Positions 1 through 8,642 are shown, numbered from the stretch's first letter. The stretch is 39,339 bases of DNA from Campylobacterales bacterium (GCA_016930915.1 JAFGFU010000031.1:1-39339), one strand, 5' to 3'. The notes: generated by a model from the sequence alone, not told the origin. Numbers and translations are program-made.

Positions 1-102
1 AATTTAAAGAAATATAATATTAATACAGAAAAAATTATCCAAGATGATGAACTTAAAGTTTATACAAGTAAGATTTCTATAGGACTATTCAATGAACAAT
101 AG
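1..102 (+). CDS. 3' end of an upstream pilus-operon gene (partial)
   Basis: An open frame runs from the first base of the window to a TAG at 100-102 and gives a 33-residue tail ending GLFNEQ. It overlaps the ATG of the next gene (92) by 11 bases, which is the tight coupling seen throughout this operon. No domain can be recognised from so short a tail. By position, a MshI/PilM-PilN-like inner-membrane assembly protein would be expected just before the MshJ/PilO-like gene, but this is inference from gene order only. Confidence 0.6.
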   Translation, partial: NLKKYNINTEKIIQDDELKVYTSKISIGLFNEQ

Positions 103-742
103 TATTGATACATTTCTAAATAGAGTTGATCTCTTTTTTCAAGGTAAAAAAGAGAGTGAAGTTTATTTGATTTTTGCTATGTTGTTTGCAATAATTGCAT
201 TTATCTCATATTCTTATTTTTCCCCCATTACCGATACGATATTAAAACGAACAATACGAAATGCAAACGAAGTTGAAAAAAAGCTTCGTGATGAACAAGC
301 TTACCTTGCTTCTGTATCAAGAGATGGCGATTCTACTTTTTTAATTAAAAAAGTGAAGTCAGATATTGAAAATTCAAAAATTCTCTTTGAAAAAACGAGT
401 AATACAAATTTGTATATTGATACAAAATTAAAAGAACTCTCTTATTTATTATTTAATAATGAAAATTGGGCAAAATTTCTTGATTCTATCACACAATTAG
501 CACAAAAATATTCGGTTAGAATTAAAGTCATAGAGAGTAAAATAAATGAACCAACTTTACAAAAAATAGAACAAATTCTTAACTTAAAAGTTAATTTTAA
601 TGGCCCATTTGCAAATACAATGAAATTTATGAATGCTATTGAAGAGAGTGAATTGGTTGTTGATATTTATGAATTAAATTGTACAGGGAAAAAGAATATA
701 GAAGGTGAATTCAACATCGCTGTTTGGGGGATGAAATATTGA
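92..742 (+). CDS. MshJ/PilO-like inner-membrane pilus assembly protein
   Basis: This is a 216-residue protein with one hydrophobic segment at about residues 23-43. A charged, coiled-coil-prone stretch (about 55-115) follows, then a mixed alpha/beta C-terminal part. That is the bitopic plan of PilO/MshJ/GspM proteins, which form the inner-membrane alignment complex of type IV pili and type II secretion systems. AGGA lies 7 bases before the ATG. The stop codon TGA (740-742) overlaps the likely TTG start of the next gene. Sequence similarity is weak by eye, so the assignment rests on topology and on its place before PilP-like, secretin and AAA genes. In C. jejuni the equivalent position is within the cts transformation locus. 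Confidence 0.6.
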   Translation: MNNSIDTFLNRVDLFFQGKKESEVYLIFAMLFAIIAFISYSYFSPITDTILKRTIRNANEVEKKLRDEQAYLASVSRDGDSTFLIKKVKSDIENSKILFEKTSNTNLYIDTKLKELSYLLFNNENWAKFLDSITQLAQKYSVRIKVIESKINEPTLQKIEQILNLKVNFNGPFANTMKFMNAIEESELVVDIYELNCTGKKNIEGEFNIAVWGMKY

Positions 743-1167
743 AAACTTTATTAAAAATCGGAGTAAGTCTTTGCTGCCTTTCTTCTGTATTTTACGCAAA
801 AGAGGTGATATCCTTAAACAATAACCTCAAAGAGTATGACAAACTATTTGAAAAAATCGCGGAAAGAAGATTAGGTGCGGATGTCATTATGATTAATGAA
901 CTCAAAAATCCTTTTATTGTCATTATGGAAACGTCACAAGATGGCGATGTCAATCAAACCAATGTTGAACCTCTTTATACTTTGGAAGCCACATTAAATC
1001 AAAAAGCAAAAATAAATGGAGTGTGGTATAAAAAAAATGATTCTATAGGCTTTTTTAAAGTTACTAATATTAGCCATGATCGTGTTATTCTTCAGAATGA
1101 AATTGAAAAAAAAGAACTTGTGATAAGGACAAAAGATGAGAGCAATATCAAAATTTTCTCCAAATAA
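739..1167 (+). CDS. MshK/PilP-like periplasmic pilus protein
   Basis: This is a small exported protein of about 142 residues. I choose TTG at 739 rather than the in-frame TTG at 724. GGGGA (about 727-731) sits at good spacing before 739, and from there the protein begins with a clean signal peptide ending near FYA. The rest contains a short beta-rich domain (about residues 75-135: ATLNQKAKINGVWYKKND onward) of the PilP/GspC homology-region type, which connects the inner-membrane complex to the secretin. The start overlaps the previous stop (TTGA) and the last 32 bases overlap the secretin gene. It may correspond to the ctsR position of Campylobacter, but that is a positional guess. Confidence 0.6.
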   Translation: MKTLLKIGVSLCCLSSVFYAKEVISLNNNLKEYDKLFEKIAERRLGADVIMINELKNPFIVIMETSQDGDVNQTNVEPLYTLEATLNQKAKINGVWYKKNDSIGFFKVTNISHDRVILQNEIEKKELVIRTKDESNIKIFSK

Positions 1168-2656
1168 ATTTATTTCAGTGGTTGCAATAGTAGCTATTGC
1201 ACTGTTGCCTCTTCAAGCTGCTGAAAAAAATAAAAATGCATGCGAATACCGCTCTTTTAATATCAAAACAAATAATAAAGCGACAGGTTCAGAACTTTTG
1301 TCAGAACTTGCAGATGTCTGTGATTTTAGTATTGTTATTAAAGATGCGGAAGCAGAAAAAATACTTGCAAAGAATTTAAATGGAATTAACATTAAGAATC
1401 TTTCTTTAGATGAAGTTTTTCAAATTGTCATTCAAGATAATGATCTTTTTTATACTTATGATAAAAATTATTTAAAAATTTCGGCCTTGAGTACCAAATC
1501 ATTTAAGGTTGATTATATCTCTTCTGTCAGGGAAGGGAAAGCTGTTATTAACGCTTCAGTCGATGCAACACCTACCGAAGATGGAGAAGCAAAAGATAAA
1601 GTAACACAAAGTCAAAACAGTATCTCTTCCAATGAATCTTTTGATTTTTGGAAAACTATTTCAGCAGAGCTAGCTGCAGTTATTAATACTGGAGCAGAAG
1701 GGTACAAAGCACAAGTTCCTATTATTAATGCTAATGCTGGAATGATTACGGTTACAGCGACAAAAAAACAATTAGACAGGGTCTCTGAATATATCGATTT
1801 ATTAAAAGAAAGACTTCATAAACAAGTTTTAATTGATGTTTCTATTATTTCTGTGGCTTTAGATAGTAGTAATAAAACAGGTATTGATTGGAGTAAATTT
1901 CAATTAAATTTAAATAGCACTTCTATGTTTAATAACAGTAATGATAAAGCCAATATGTATCATACGTCGCCCTACTCTGATGTAGGATTAAGTAGTACTC
2001 CTTTATTAAACAATTTGACAGTTGTCAATGATGCTGTTTTTTCTGTTTCTGGACTTATTGACTTTTTAGGTAGCAGTGGTGATGCAAAGGTTGTTTCAAG
2101 TCCAAAAGTTCTTACTATGAACAATCAACAAGCGCTTATTACAGTTGGCGATAACATAAATTACCGTATTCCAGAAGAAACAGATGCTGCAACAACTTCA
2201 GGTACAGCAACTCTTTCTGTAACCTATACAAATTACTCTATTTTTATTGGTGTATTACTTAACATTACACCTGAAATTTCAGAAGACAATGAAATTATTC
2301 TACGAATAAATCCTTCTGTAAGTAGTTTTAAATATACAAGTGATGATGAAAAGACAACTACTCCTAGAGAGATTGCTCCAGATACGCAAGAAAAAAAGCT
2401 TTCTACGGTTGTAAAAGTAAAAGATGGTAGCACAATTATTTTAGGTGGTTTAATTGCTTCTGAAAAAGGTCAAGAAAATTCAAGTGTACCTCTTTTAAGC
2501 AGTATACCTTTATTAGGAGAAGCATTTAAGCATTCTGCAGAAACATTAAAAACAAAAGAACTTGTTTTTGTGATTACACCACATATTATAGGGGCAAAAG
2601 GAACTGATAAAGCAACACTAAAAGATTTAGGGTATAGTCAAAAGATTTATGAATAG
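1136..2656 (+). CDS. mshL: MshL-type secretin (outer-membrane pore of the pilus/DNA-uptake machine)
   Basis: This 506-residue protein belongs to the secretin family (MSHA biogenesis MshL; ctsD in the Campylobacter transformation system). It starts with a signal peptide ending near LQAAEK. A secretin N-terminal/STN-like region follows (about 40-120), then a low-complexity linker, an N-domain (about 190-225) and the C-terminal secretin core. Core landmarks are VVSSPKVLTMNNQQALITVG and the closing GGLIASEKGQ...VPLLSSIPLLGEAFKH block. It should multimerise as a gated channel in the outer membrane. ATG 1136 has AGGA upstream and lies inside the preceding gene. The 3' end overlaps the ATPase gene by 8 bases. 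No lipobox is seen, so a pilotin may be needed. Confidence 0.9.
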   Translation: MRAISKFSPNKFISVVAIVAIALLPLQAAEKNKNACEYRSFNIKTNNKATGSELLSELADVCDFSIVIKDAEAEKILAKNLNGINIKNLSLDEVFQIVIQDNDLFYTYDKNYLKISALSTKSFKVDYISSVREGKAVINASVDATPTEDGEAKDKVTQSQNSISSNESFDFWKTISAELAAVINTGAEGYKAQVPIINANAGMITVTATKKQLDRVSEYIDLLKERLHKQVLIDVSIISVALDSSNKTGIDWSKFQLNLNSTSMFNNSNDKANMYHTSPYSDVGLSSTPLLNNLTVVNDAVFSVSGLIDFLGSSGDAKVVSSPKVLTMNNQQALITVGDNINYRIPEETDAATTSGTATLSVTYTNYSIFIGVLLNITPEISEDNEIILRINPSVSSFKYTSDDEKTTTPREIAPDTQEKKLSTVVKVKDGSTIILGGLIASEKGQENSSVPLLSSIPLLGEAFKHSAETLKTKELVFVITPHIIGAKGTDKATLKDLGYSQKIYE

Positions 2657-3458
2657 CCACTACAGTGCTTTGAAAACCATCTTTGTTGATGGTGAAATTT
2701 TTGATTATATCAATTTAGATAGGTCTGTAGCCACTTATGATAAGTTAGTTCAGTCCTTGGATAAACCGTTAAAATTAATTCTTTTTTATGGAAAGCCTGG
2801 TACAGGTAAAACGTTTTTATTGCAGAAGATATATAATGATTTCAAAAAAAAGAAACGTGTTATTTTTTTTCCAAGACCTTTTTTTGAGGAAAAAGTGTTC
2901 ATTGAAGCGCTTTATGAACATATATTTGGTAAAAAATCTCCAGAATTTTCCAATTATAATGAATTTTTGAGTGTTATGAGTAAGTATATTACGTCAAAAG
3001 ATCAAGCAATTACTGTATTGATTGATGAAGCCCAACTCTATCCTACAGAGTTAATTGAAAAAATTCGACTTATGGCGGATTCAAGATTATTTAAATTTCT
3101 TTTTACTGTTCATAAAACAGAAAAAGAAGATATCCTTGCAAAGGATTATTTTAAAACACGTATTTGGGAAACGATTGAAATTGATAACGCTTCACTAGAA
3201 GAAATTAAAACATATATTGAAAAAAAACTGCTTTTTCATAATCGCTTTGAATATTTAAATCTTTTTTCGAGTAAACATTATAAAATTATTTTGAAATTAA
3301 CCCAAGGTAATTTAAGGACTATTAATAAGTTTATGTACAGGTTGTTTGAAATTTTAGAATATTACGATCACCATAAGCCTTCTTTAATCAAAGCAGATGC
3401 TTTACATGTAAAATATCTTGAAATGGCAGGAATTAGTTTGGGGATGATTGATGCTTAG
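2649..3458 (+). CDS. MshM/ExeA-like AAA ATPase (CtsP-like)
   Basis: This 269-residue P-loop ATPase has Walker A GKPGTGKT at residues 48-55 and Walker B VLIDEAQL at about 123-130. That pattern is typical of the ExeA/MshM AAA group that accompanies secretins. Family members use ATP to place or assemble the secretin or other cell-envelope parts, and the C. jejuni homologue CtsP is needed for natural transformation. It lacks the peptidoglycan-binding tail of ExeA proper. The start overlaps mshL. Near the C terminus (3411-3422) the gene carries the dispersed palindrome TTTACATGTAAA, read as LHVK, the only copy in the pilus operon. Confidence 0.8.
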   Translation: MNSHYSALKTIFVDGEIFDYINLDRSVATYDKLVQSLDKPLKLILFYGKPGTGKTFLLQKIYNDFKKKKRVIFFPRPFFEEKVFIEALYEHIFGKKSPEFSNYNEFLSVMSKYITSKDQAITVLIDEAQLYPTELIEKIRLMADSRLFKFLFTVHKTEKEDILAKDYFKTRIWETIEIDNASLEEIKTYIEKKLLFHNRFEYLNLFSSKHYKIILKLTQGNLRTINKFMYRLFEILEYYDHHKPSLIKADALHVKYLEMAGISLGMIDA

Positions 3459-4266
3459 TGCCAATGAAATAGCAGAACTTGAAAAAAAATTTAGTCGGTA
3501 TCAATTAAAACAAAGAATTCATACTTTGATATTGGCTATTATGGTTTTATTGATTTTTTTCTTAAGTCTGTATCTGTATCCTGATTTTTTCCCTGAAAAA
3601 AAGTCACAAGAATATGAAAATATTTCTTCTATAGTAAGTAAAAATGTAGAGCAAAATCTATCGCAAGAGAATGTAGAAAAAAACACAACTCTTTATAGCC
3701 CACCTCCTGTCGCTACAGAAAGAGAACAAGAAAGATTGGCTTTAAAATTACCAATTATTGAAGATAAGACAGATAAAAAGCAGAGTTATTCTGGCGTTCA
3801 AGAAGAGGAAATAGAATCAAAAATATTTATGAGAAAGCCATCATTATCAGACAATGATTTTTCTTATAAGAGCAAGGAAGAGAGTTTAAATACTTCACTT
3901 TTACCCCCACCATTAATGGAGCCACAAAAAGAAATAGGTATGATTAAGATTGAAACAAAAGATGTTAATTCACTTCAATATCTGAAAGAAAGATTTGACA
4001 AAACACACAATATTGTTTTTGCACTTATGTTAGCAGAAGAGTATTATAAAAATAAAAATTATAATGAAAGTAACAAGTGGGCACTTATTGCGAATAATAT
4101 GGATTCTGAAAATGAAAAAAGTTGGATTTGGTTTGCAAAATCAAAACTAAAACTAGGGCAAAAAGAAGATGCGATTGTTGCGCTTCAAGCATATTTAAAA
4201 AACAATAAATCAAAAGCAGCACAAGGTTTATTACATCAAATTAATAATGGAGCGATGATTGAATAA
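3451..4266 (+). CDS. MshN-like membrane-anchored TPR protein
   Basis: This protein has about 271 residues. The start is taken as ATG 3451, directly after an alternative TTG, with GGGGA upstream; it overlaps the preceding stop by 8 bases. A single membrane anchor lies at about residues 25-45. A long polar, glutamate- and serine-rich linker follows (about 50-165). A C-terminal tetratricopeptide-like region (about 175-265) contains ALMLAEEYYKNKNYNESNKWA and the next repeat with LGQKEDAIVAL. MshN-type proteins occupy the same place between the AAA ATPase and the GspE-like ATPase in MSHA operons and probably serve as periplasmic scaffolds. The exact role is unknown. Confidence 0.6.
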   Translation: MLSANEIAELEKKFSRYQLKQRIHTLILAIMVLLIFFLSLYLYPDFFPEKKSQEYENISSIVSKNVEQNLSQENVEKNTTLYSPPPVATEREQERLALKLPIIEDKTDKKQSYSGVQEEEIESKIFMRKPSLSDNDFSYKSKEESLNTSLLPPPLMEPQKEIGMIKIETKDVNSLQYLKERFDKTHNIVFALMLAEEYYKNKNYNESNKWALIANNMDSENEKSWIWFAKSKLKLGQKEDAIVALQAYLKNNKSKAAQGLLHQINNGAMIE

Positions 4267-4327
4267 AATAAAGTACTTTATTGACAACTTACGTGATACA
4301 ATAACAGAAATTCATATAAACGGATAG
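4259..4327 (+). CDS. possible 22-residue leader/coupling ORF between mshN-like and mshE-like genes
   Basis: A TTG at 4259 is preceded by GGAG at 4249-4252, a good ribosome-binding site. It opens a frame of 22 codons ending in TAG at 4325-4327, three bases before the ATG of the ATPase gene. The start overlaps the end of the mshN-like gene. The peptide ends in ITEIHING, faintly like the N-terminal motif of secretion ATPases of the CpaF/VirB11 type (VTEIMVNG). It could be a leader that couples translation to mshE, whose own ribosome-binding site is weak, or a gene remnant. The evidence is position and spacing only. Confidence 0.3.
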   Translation: MNKIKYFIDNLRDTITEIHING

Positions 4328-4330
4328 TAC

Positions 4331-6082
4331 ATGAGTGATATTGCAACTCCCCTTTTAACCTATCTTATCCATAATCGCATCATCGATGAACTTAGTGCTA
4401 CAAAAATAAAAAATGAAATAAAAGAGAATAGCACTAAAGTTCTTGGTGAAATTCTTATCGAAAATAATTTCTTTACAAAAGAAGATCTTCTAATATTAGT
4501 TATTGAGTTTTTTAAAAAAGGTTATTTAACGCTTGAAGATGTTAATACACATTTTGCTATTGAAAATGAAAATTTTTTAAAAACATTAGCTAAAAATTTA
4601 AACTATGAATATTTAGATCTTGATTCTATTGATATTGACTACCGACTAGCCTCAAAACTACCTTTTATTCAGCTAAAAAAATTTAAAGCACTCCCCATCA
4701 AAGAAGATGAAATTAACATTTATATTGCATTCAAAGATCCTTTAGATATTAATGCTCAAGAAGGTGTCCAGAGAATATTTCCACGAAAATTACTTAAAGT
4801 TGTTATTGCTGATCCTACTCAAATTGATAAATATTTGGTCAAAATGGAGTTGGGTGAAAGCATTAAAGGATTGATTGGTGAAATTCGTAAGGAAATCACT
4901 TCAAGTGCTGCAGAAAATCCTCAAGAATCTTCAGGCATCTTAAAACTGATTGAAATTATTTTAAAAACGTCTATTTTAGCCAGAGCTAGTGATATTCACA
5001 TTGAACCAACAGAAAATAATTGTATTGTTCGTAGTCGTATTGACGGTATGCTAACTGAAACATTTATTTTTGATAAAGATATCTACCCTCCGTTGGGGTC
5101 ACGTATGAAGTTACTTTCTAATATGGATATTGCAGAAAAAAGGAAGCCACAAGATGGTCGCTTTTCAGCAACAATTTTAGGGCGTGAATATGATTTTAGG
5201 ATTTCTGCATTACCTACCATTAATGGTGAATCTATTGTTATTCGTATTTTAGATAAATCAAAAGTCATGATTAAAATAGAAGATTTAGGTATGCATCCTA
5301 AAAATTACGTAAAATTTGAACAAGCCATGCATGCTCCTTATGGTATTATCTTAGTTACGGGACCAACAGGAAGTGGTAAGACGACTACGTTATATGCAGC
5401 GCTTAATGCGATAAAGAGTGTTCAAACTAAAATTATTACAGTTGAAGACCCTGTGGAATATCAACTTAACTTGACACAGCAAGTTCAAGTGAATGAAAAG
5501 GCAAATCTTACGTTTGCTTCGGCATTGCGTTCTATCTTACGACAAGATCCTGATGTCATCATGATTGGTGAAATTCGTGATACAGAAACCCTTCGTATCG
5601 CTGTACAAGCAGCACTTACGGGGCACTTGGTTTTTTCAACACTTCATACAAATGATGCGGTAAGTGCTGTAACTAGGGTTGTTGATATGGGTATTGAACC
5701 CTATCTTATGAGTGGTTCGCTCGTTGCTATTGAAGCGCAAAGGTTGGTTCGAAAATTATGTCCTCATTGTAAAACAAAATATACATTACCTAAAACTGCC
5801 TACGATGAGATCAAAAATATGCTACCTGAAAACTATCAATTTTATAAAAATACTGGATGTGAAAAATGTTCACAAACGGGTTACCTTGGACGCGAAATGA
5901 TTTCTGAAATTTTGGTCATTAGTGAAAAAATATCCAGTATGATTGCGCAAGGTGCTGGGAAAAATGAAATTAAAGAACAGGCACTAAAAGAAGGTTTTAT
6001 AGATATGTATCAAGATGGTCTTATGAGAGCAGCAAACGGTGTTACAACACTGGATGAAATTATAAGGGTGGCAAAAGAATGA
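4331..6082 (+). CDS. MshE/GspE/PilB-type assembly ATPase (CtsE-like)
   Basis: This 583-residue hexameric motor ATPase powers pseudopilus extension. An N-terminal MshEN-like region (about 30-170) is followed by the GspE core. The core shows ASDIHIEP, Walker A GPTGSGKT at about 344-351, the Asp box near VEDPVEYQ, and Walker B DPDVIMIGEIRD at about 405-416. A four-cysteine zinc-binding loop (CPHC near 476, CEKC near 512) is typical of extension ATPases rather than PilT retraction ATPases. It sits after the putative micro-ORF and before its membrane partner, which it overlaps by 4 bases (ATGA). No clear Shine-Dalgarno is seen apart from a weak ACGGA. No PilT-like retraction ATPase is present in the window. 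Confidence 0.9.
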   Translation: MSDIATPLLTYLIHNRIIDELSATKIKNEIKENSTKVLGEILIENNFFTKEDLLILVIEFFKKGYLTLEDVNTHFAIENENFLKTLAKNLNYEYLDLDSIDIDYRLASKLPFIQLKKFKALPIKEDEINIYIAFKDPLDINAQEGVQRIFPRKLLKVVIADPTQIDKYLVKMELGESIKGLIGEIRKEITSSAAENPQESSGILKLIEIILKTSILARASDIHIEPTENNCIVRSRIDGMLTETFIFDKDIYPPLGSRMKLLSNMDIAEKRKPQDGRFSATILGREYDFRISALPTINGESIVIRILDKSKVMIKIEDLGMHPKNYVKFEQAMHAPYGIILVTGPTGSGKTTTLYAALNAIKSVQTKIITVEDPVEYQLNLTQQVQVNEKANLTFASALRSILRQDPDVIMIGEIRDTETLRIAVQAALTGHLVFSTLHTNDAVSAVTRVVDMGIEPYLMSGSLVAIEAQRLVRKLCPHCKTKYTLPKTAYDEIKNMLPENYQFYKNTGCEKCSQTGYLGREMISEILVISEKISSMIAQGAGKNEIKEQALKEGFIDMYQDGLMRAANGVTTLDEIIRVAKE

Positions 6083-7320
6083 AATATTTTGAAGTCAATT
6101 ATCTTTTTAAAGGTCAAAAAACAAAGACTATTATTAAATCACCTGATCGTAAAGATGCTATTGCTATTGCAAAAAACAAAGTTCCTGGAATTATTTTAAA
6201 TATTAAAGAAACATCTGCACCACTTGAGGATCAATTTCGATCATTTAAAAATGAACTCTTAGGAACGTTGGTACGCAAAAAAATAAAAATGACCTCTTTA
6301 ATTGCTGCTATTAGACAGCTTAGCGTTATGACTAATGCAGGGATTTCCATACATGATAGTGTAAAAGAGGTAGCAAATGCTACCGTTGATAAAGCTTTAA
6401 AAACTATTTTCCAAAATGTTAATGATGATTTAAATTCAGGCTTAAGCTTAACACAATCGCTTATGTCTTATAGAGAAGATGTAGGGGATGTTTCTATCGC
6501 AATGGTAGAACTGGGTGAGAGTACAGGTAATATGGCAGAATCTTTAGAAAAGCTGGCAGAAATCCTTGAAGAAATTGAAGAAAATAGACAAAAATTCAAA
6601 AAAGCATTACGCTACCCGATTACCGTTGTTATTGCTATTGCTATTGCTTTTACCATTTTGATGGTTTATGTTGTTCCAAAATTCAAAGATATCTTTTCCA
6701 AACTTAAAGCAGAGCTCCCTCTTCCTACAAAAATTCTTCTTTTTATGGAAAATATCATTAATAATTATGGATTTTATTTACTAGGTGGCATTATTTTAAC
6801 GATTGTACTCATTAAGTATTTACTCAATAACAATGAGGAATTTAAGAAAAATTTTGATCAATATATTCTAAAAGTATATTTAATTGGGGATATTATTTTT
6901 TATGCAACGCTTAGTCGTTTCTGCCTTGTTTTTACAGAACTTATTCGTGCAGGTATTCCTATTGCAGATGCTCTTGATACGTCTCTTTTAACGCTAGAAA
7001 ACACTCATCTTAAAAAAAGACTCTCTGCTGTTAAAATTTCAGTACAGCGTGGTGTTTCACTTACAGAATCTTTTCGTGATACAGGTTTATTTGAAGGCAT
7101 GCTTGTTCAAATGATTCAAGCAGGTGAACAAAGTGGTACATTAGATAAAATGCTTGAAAAAGTAACGTTGTATTTCAAATCACGCTTTAATCAAATTATT
7201 GACAATATTGCGAGCTATATTGAGCCAATTTTATTAGGTTTTATTGCAGCAATGGTACTTTTAATGGCACTGGGTATTTTTATGCCTATGTGGGATATGG
7301 CAAAAGCGGTTAAATCATAG
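6079..7320 (+). CDS. MshG/GspF/PilC-type inner-membrane platform protein (CtsF-like)
   Basis: This 413-residue protein has two tandem GspF domains (about 70-195 and 275-400). Each starts with a soluble helical bundle (first: IAAIRQLSVMTNAGISI; second: YATLSRFCLVFTELIRAGI) and ends in membrane segments near residues 180-205, 225-250 and 385-405. The conserved glycine/glutamate signatures ELGESTGN and QAGEQSGTLD are present. It is the cytoplasmic-membrane platform that couples the ATPase to pilin assembly. It is the last gene of the operon and is followed by a strong hairpin. No pilin or pseudopilin gene lies downstream, so these must be upstream of the window or elsewhere. Confidence 0.9.
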   Translation: MKYFEVNYLFKGQKTKTIIKSPDRKDAIAIAKNKVPGIILNIKETSAPLEDQFRSFKNELLGTLVRKKIKMTSLIAAIRQLSVMTNAGISIHDSVKEVANATVDKALKTIFQNVNDDLNSGLSLTQSLMSYREDVGDVSIAMVELGESTGNMAESLEKLAEILEEIEENRQKFKKALRYPITVVIAIAIAFTILMVYVVPKFKDIFSKLKAELPLPTKILLFMENIINNYGFYLLGGIILTIVLIKYLLNNNEEFKKNFDQYILKVYLIGDIIFYATLSRFCLVFTELIRAGIPIADALDTSLLTLENTHLKKRLSAVKISVQRGVSLTESFRDTGLFEGMLVQMIQAGEQSGTLDKMLEKVTLYFKSRFNQIIDNIASYIEPILLGFIAAMVLLMALGIFMPMWDMAKAVKS

Positions 7321-7331
7321 TCTATCAAAAC

Positions 7332-7363
7332 TTGTGCCTTACATCTTTACATGTAAGGCACAA
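7332..7363. terminator. bidirectional terminator built on the ACATGTAA palindrome
   Basis: The arms TTGTGCCTTACAT (7332-7344) and ATGTAAGGCACAA (7351-7363) are perfect reverse complements with a 6-base loop. It lies between the convergent pilus operon and the gene at 7370-7813. The loop plus right arm contains one copy of TTTACATGTAA. The U-tract is weak on both strands, so the termination function is inferred from position and stem strength. Confidence 0.75.
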
Positions 7364-7369
7364 ATAACG

Positions 7370-7813
7370 TTAAAACTCTTTAGGAATACTACAATCTAGC
7401 TGATCTTTAAATGTTTCTTTTGCTAATGCTATGAGTTCTTTTTGTCCTAATTTCCCAATCAAACAAAGTGCACCTAATTTTTTACACCATAATCGTTCAA
7501 TTTTGATCTTATAATCATCCTCTTTAACTTTGGTCGAAATACTCCAACTGCGAATACTTTTCTTTTCTTTGTACTGAAGAACATCTAATATTTCTTTATC
7601 ATTCACATCACGTGTGATAACTAAGCGAAGTTGTGTTTCATTTAACCCTAACTTCCAAGCTTTGTAACCAAGTACGATGGCACGTGCACGTTCTGGTGTA
7701 TTTGTTTTTAACTTATCAAAACTAGCCCCAAAATATTTGAGTGCAACAATAATATCTTTAGCTTTGAAAATTTTATCTCTTTCCATAAATTTAGGTGCGT
7801 TGTTTGTTTCCAA
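7370..7813 (-). CDS. conserved-looking hypothetical protein
   Basis: This is a 147-residue soluble, lysine-rich protein with no signal peptide or membrane segment and no motif I recognise. The start is taken as TTG at 7813, because AAAGGA lies 8 bases upstream. The first ATG (residue 10) has no ribosome-binding site. Two cysteines (LWCKKLGALCLIG) fall in a hydrophobic C-terminal stretch. It follows flgH on the same strand with a 38-base gap and may be co-transcribed with it, but this does not establish a flagellar role. Confidence 0.65.
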   Translation of the reverse strand: METNNAPKFMERDKIFKAKDIIVALKYFGASFDKLKTNTPERARAIVLGYKAWKLGLNETQLRLVITRDVNDKEILDVLQYKEKKSIRSWSISTKVKEDDYKIKIERLWCKKLGALCLIGKLGQKELIALAKETFKDQLDCSIPKEF

Positions 7814-7851
7814 ATGAAATATCCTTTAATAAATTATAATTTGTAACACAA

Positions 7852-8565
7852 TTAAAATGGCCAAATAGTTTCCATGAATTTGCTTCCCCATGGTTTTGTC
7901 GTCGTTTGATCAATATCTCCTTCTGTCTTATAGAGAATTTTTGCATCAGCAATATATTTTGAATCAATATTGTTATACTGATCAATATCATAAGGACGAA
8001 TGACTCCACTCACTTGAATGAGCTGCTTTTCACCATTAATCAATAGTTCACGGCTTCCTTCAATAAAATAATTTCCATTACTTAATACTTTAATAATACG
8101 TGCAGAAATTGTTGTATTGAAACTTTCATTACGGCTTGTACTTCCTGTTCCCGTAAATGAATTAGTTGACCCTGCGCTAAAACCTAAATTTGCAGACTTT
8201 GTAGCAATTTTATCGGCAACATTACCTATCGCACCACCAAAAGGTACTCCTGTAATCATCCCTGCATTTAAGTCGCTGCTACTCTCTTTGGATAAAGCTT
8301 TATTCCCTGAAGATGTTTGAACGGTTTGCTCAGTAATGGTGATTGTCACAATATCATTGACATGCATTGCCTTCAAATCAGCAAATAAAGGATTGTCTCC
8401 TTGTCCAAAAAGACTTCCAGGATTTGAAGCCATATTTTCATTCACACGTGTTGGCATTTCATCAACATACACGGGAGGTTTCATACTTATATCTGGACTA
8501 GCAGGATGATTGGCACAGCCTACTAACGTACAAGCTACAACAAGGCTACATGTAAAAACTCTCAT
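7852..8565 (-). CDS. flgH: flagellar L-ring lipoprotein FlgH
   Basis: This 237-residue protein has a lipoprotein signal (LVGC, lipidated Cys at about 17) and FlgH landmarks: SLFGQGDNPLFADLKAMHVNDIVTI, a Gly/Ser-rich middle, TTISARIIKVLSNGNYFIEGSRELLINGEKQ, and SGVIRPYDID. It forms the outer-membrane ring around the flagellar rod. It is divergent from the YqeY gene across a 77-base region with TATAGTATACT-type AT-rich elements. No convincing sigma-54 or sigma-28 promoter was seen there. No other structural flagellar gene is adjacent. The signal peptide codons carry a one-off palindrome (8546-8556) read as FTC. Confidence 0.95.
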   Translation of the reverse strand: MRVFTCSLVVACTLVGCANHPASPDISMKPPVYVDEMPTRVNENMASNPGSLFGQGDNPLFADLKAMHVNDIVTITITEQTVQTSSGNKALSKESSSDLNAGMITGVPFGGAIGNVADKIATKSANLGFSAGSTNSFTGTGSTSRNESFNTTISARIIKVLSNGNYFIEGSRELLINGEKQLIQVSGVIRPYDIDQYNNIDSKYIADAKILYKTEGDIDQTTTKPWGSKFMETIWPF

Positions 8566-8642
8566 AGCACTCCATTTTATTCTGTTTTACGAAAGTATAC
8601 TATAAAATACCTCGTGAATGAAAATCCAAAATAAAAGGGAAA

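Noticed and set aside
4267-4282. 16-base palindrome centred on AAAGTACTTT as an internal terminator
   Set aside because: It has no loop or U-tract, lies within a continuous operon and is AT-rich enough to arise by chance.
4281-4302. TTGACA followed by TACAAT as a promoter for the MshE-like gene
   Set aside because: The spacing is only 10 bases, far too short for a sigma-70 promoter; the stretch is better explained by the micro-ORF.
8566-8642. Sigma-54 or sigma-28 promoter before flgH
   Set aside because: No GG-N10-GC pair or sigma-28-type pattern was found at suitable distance; only AT-rich sigma-70-like boxes are present.
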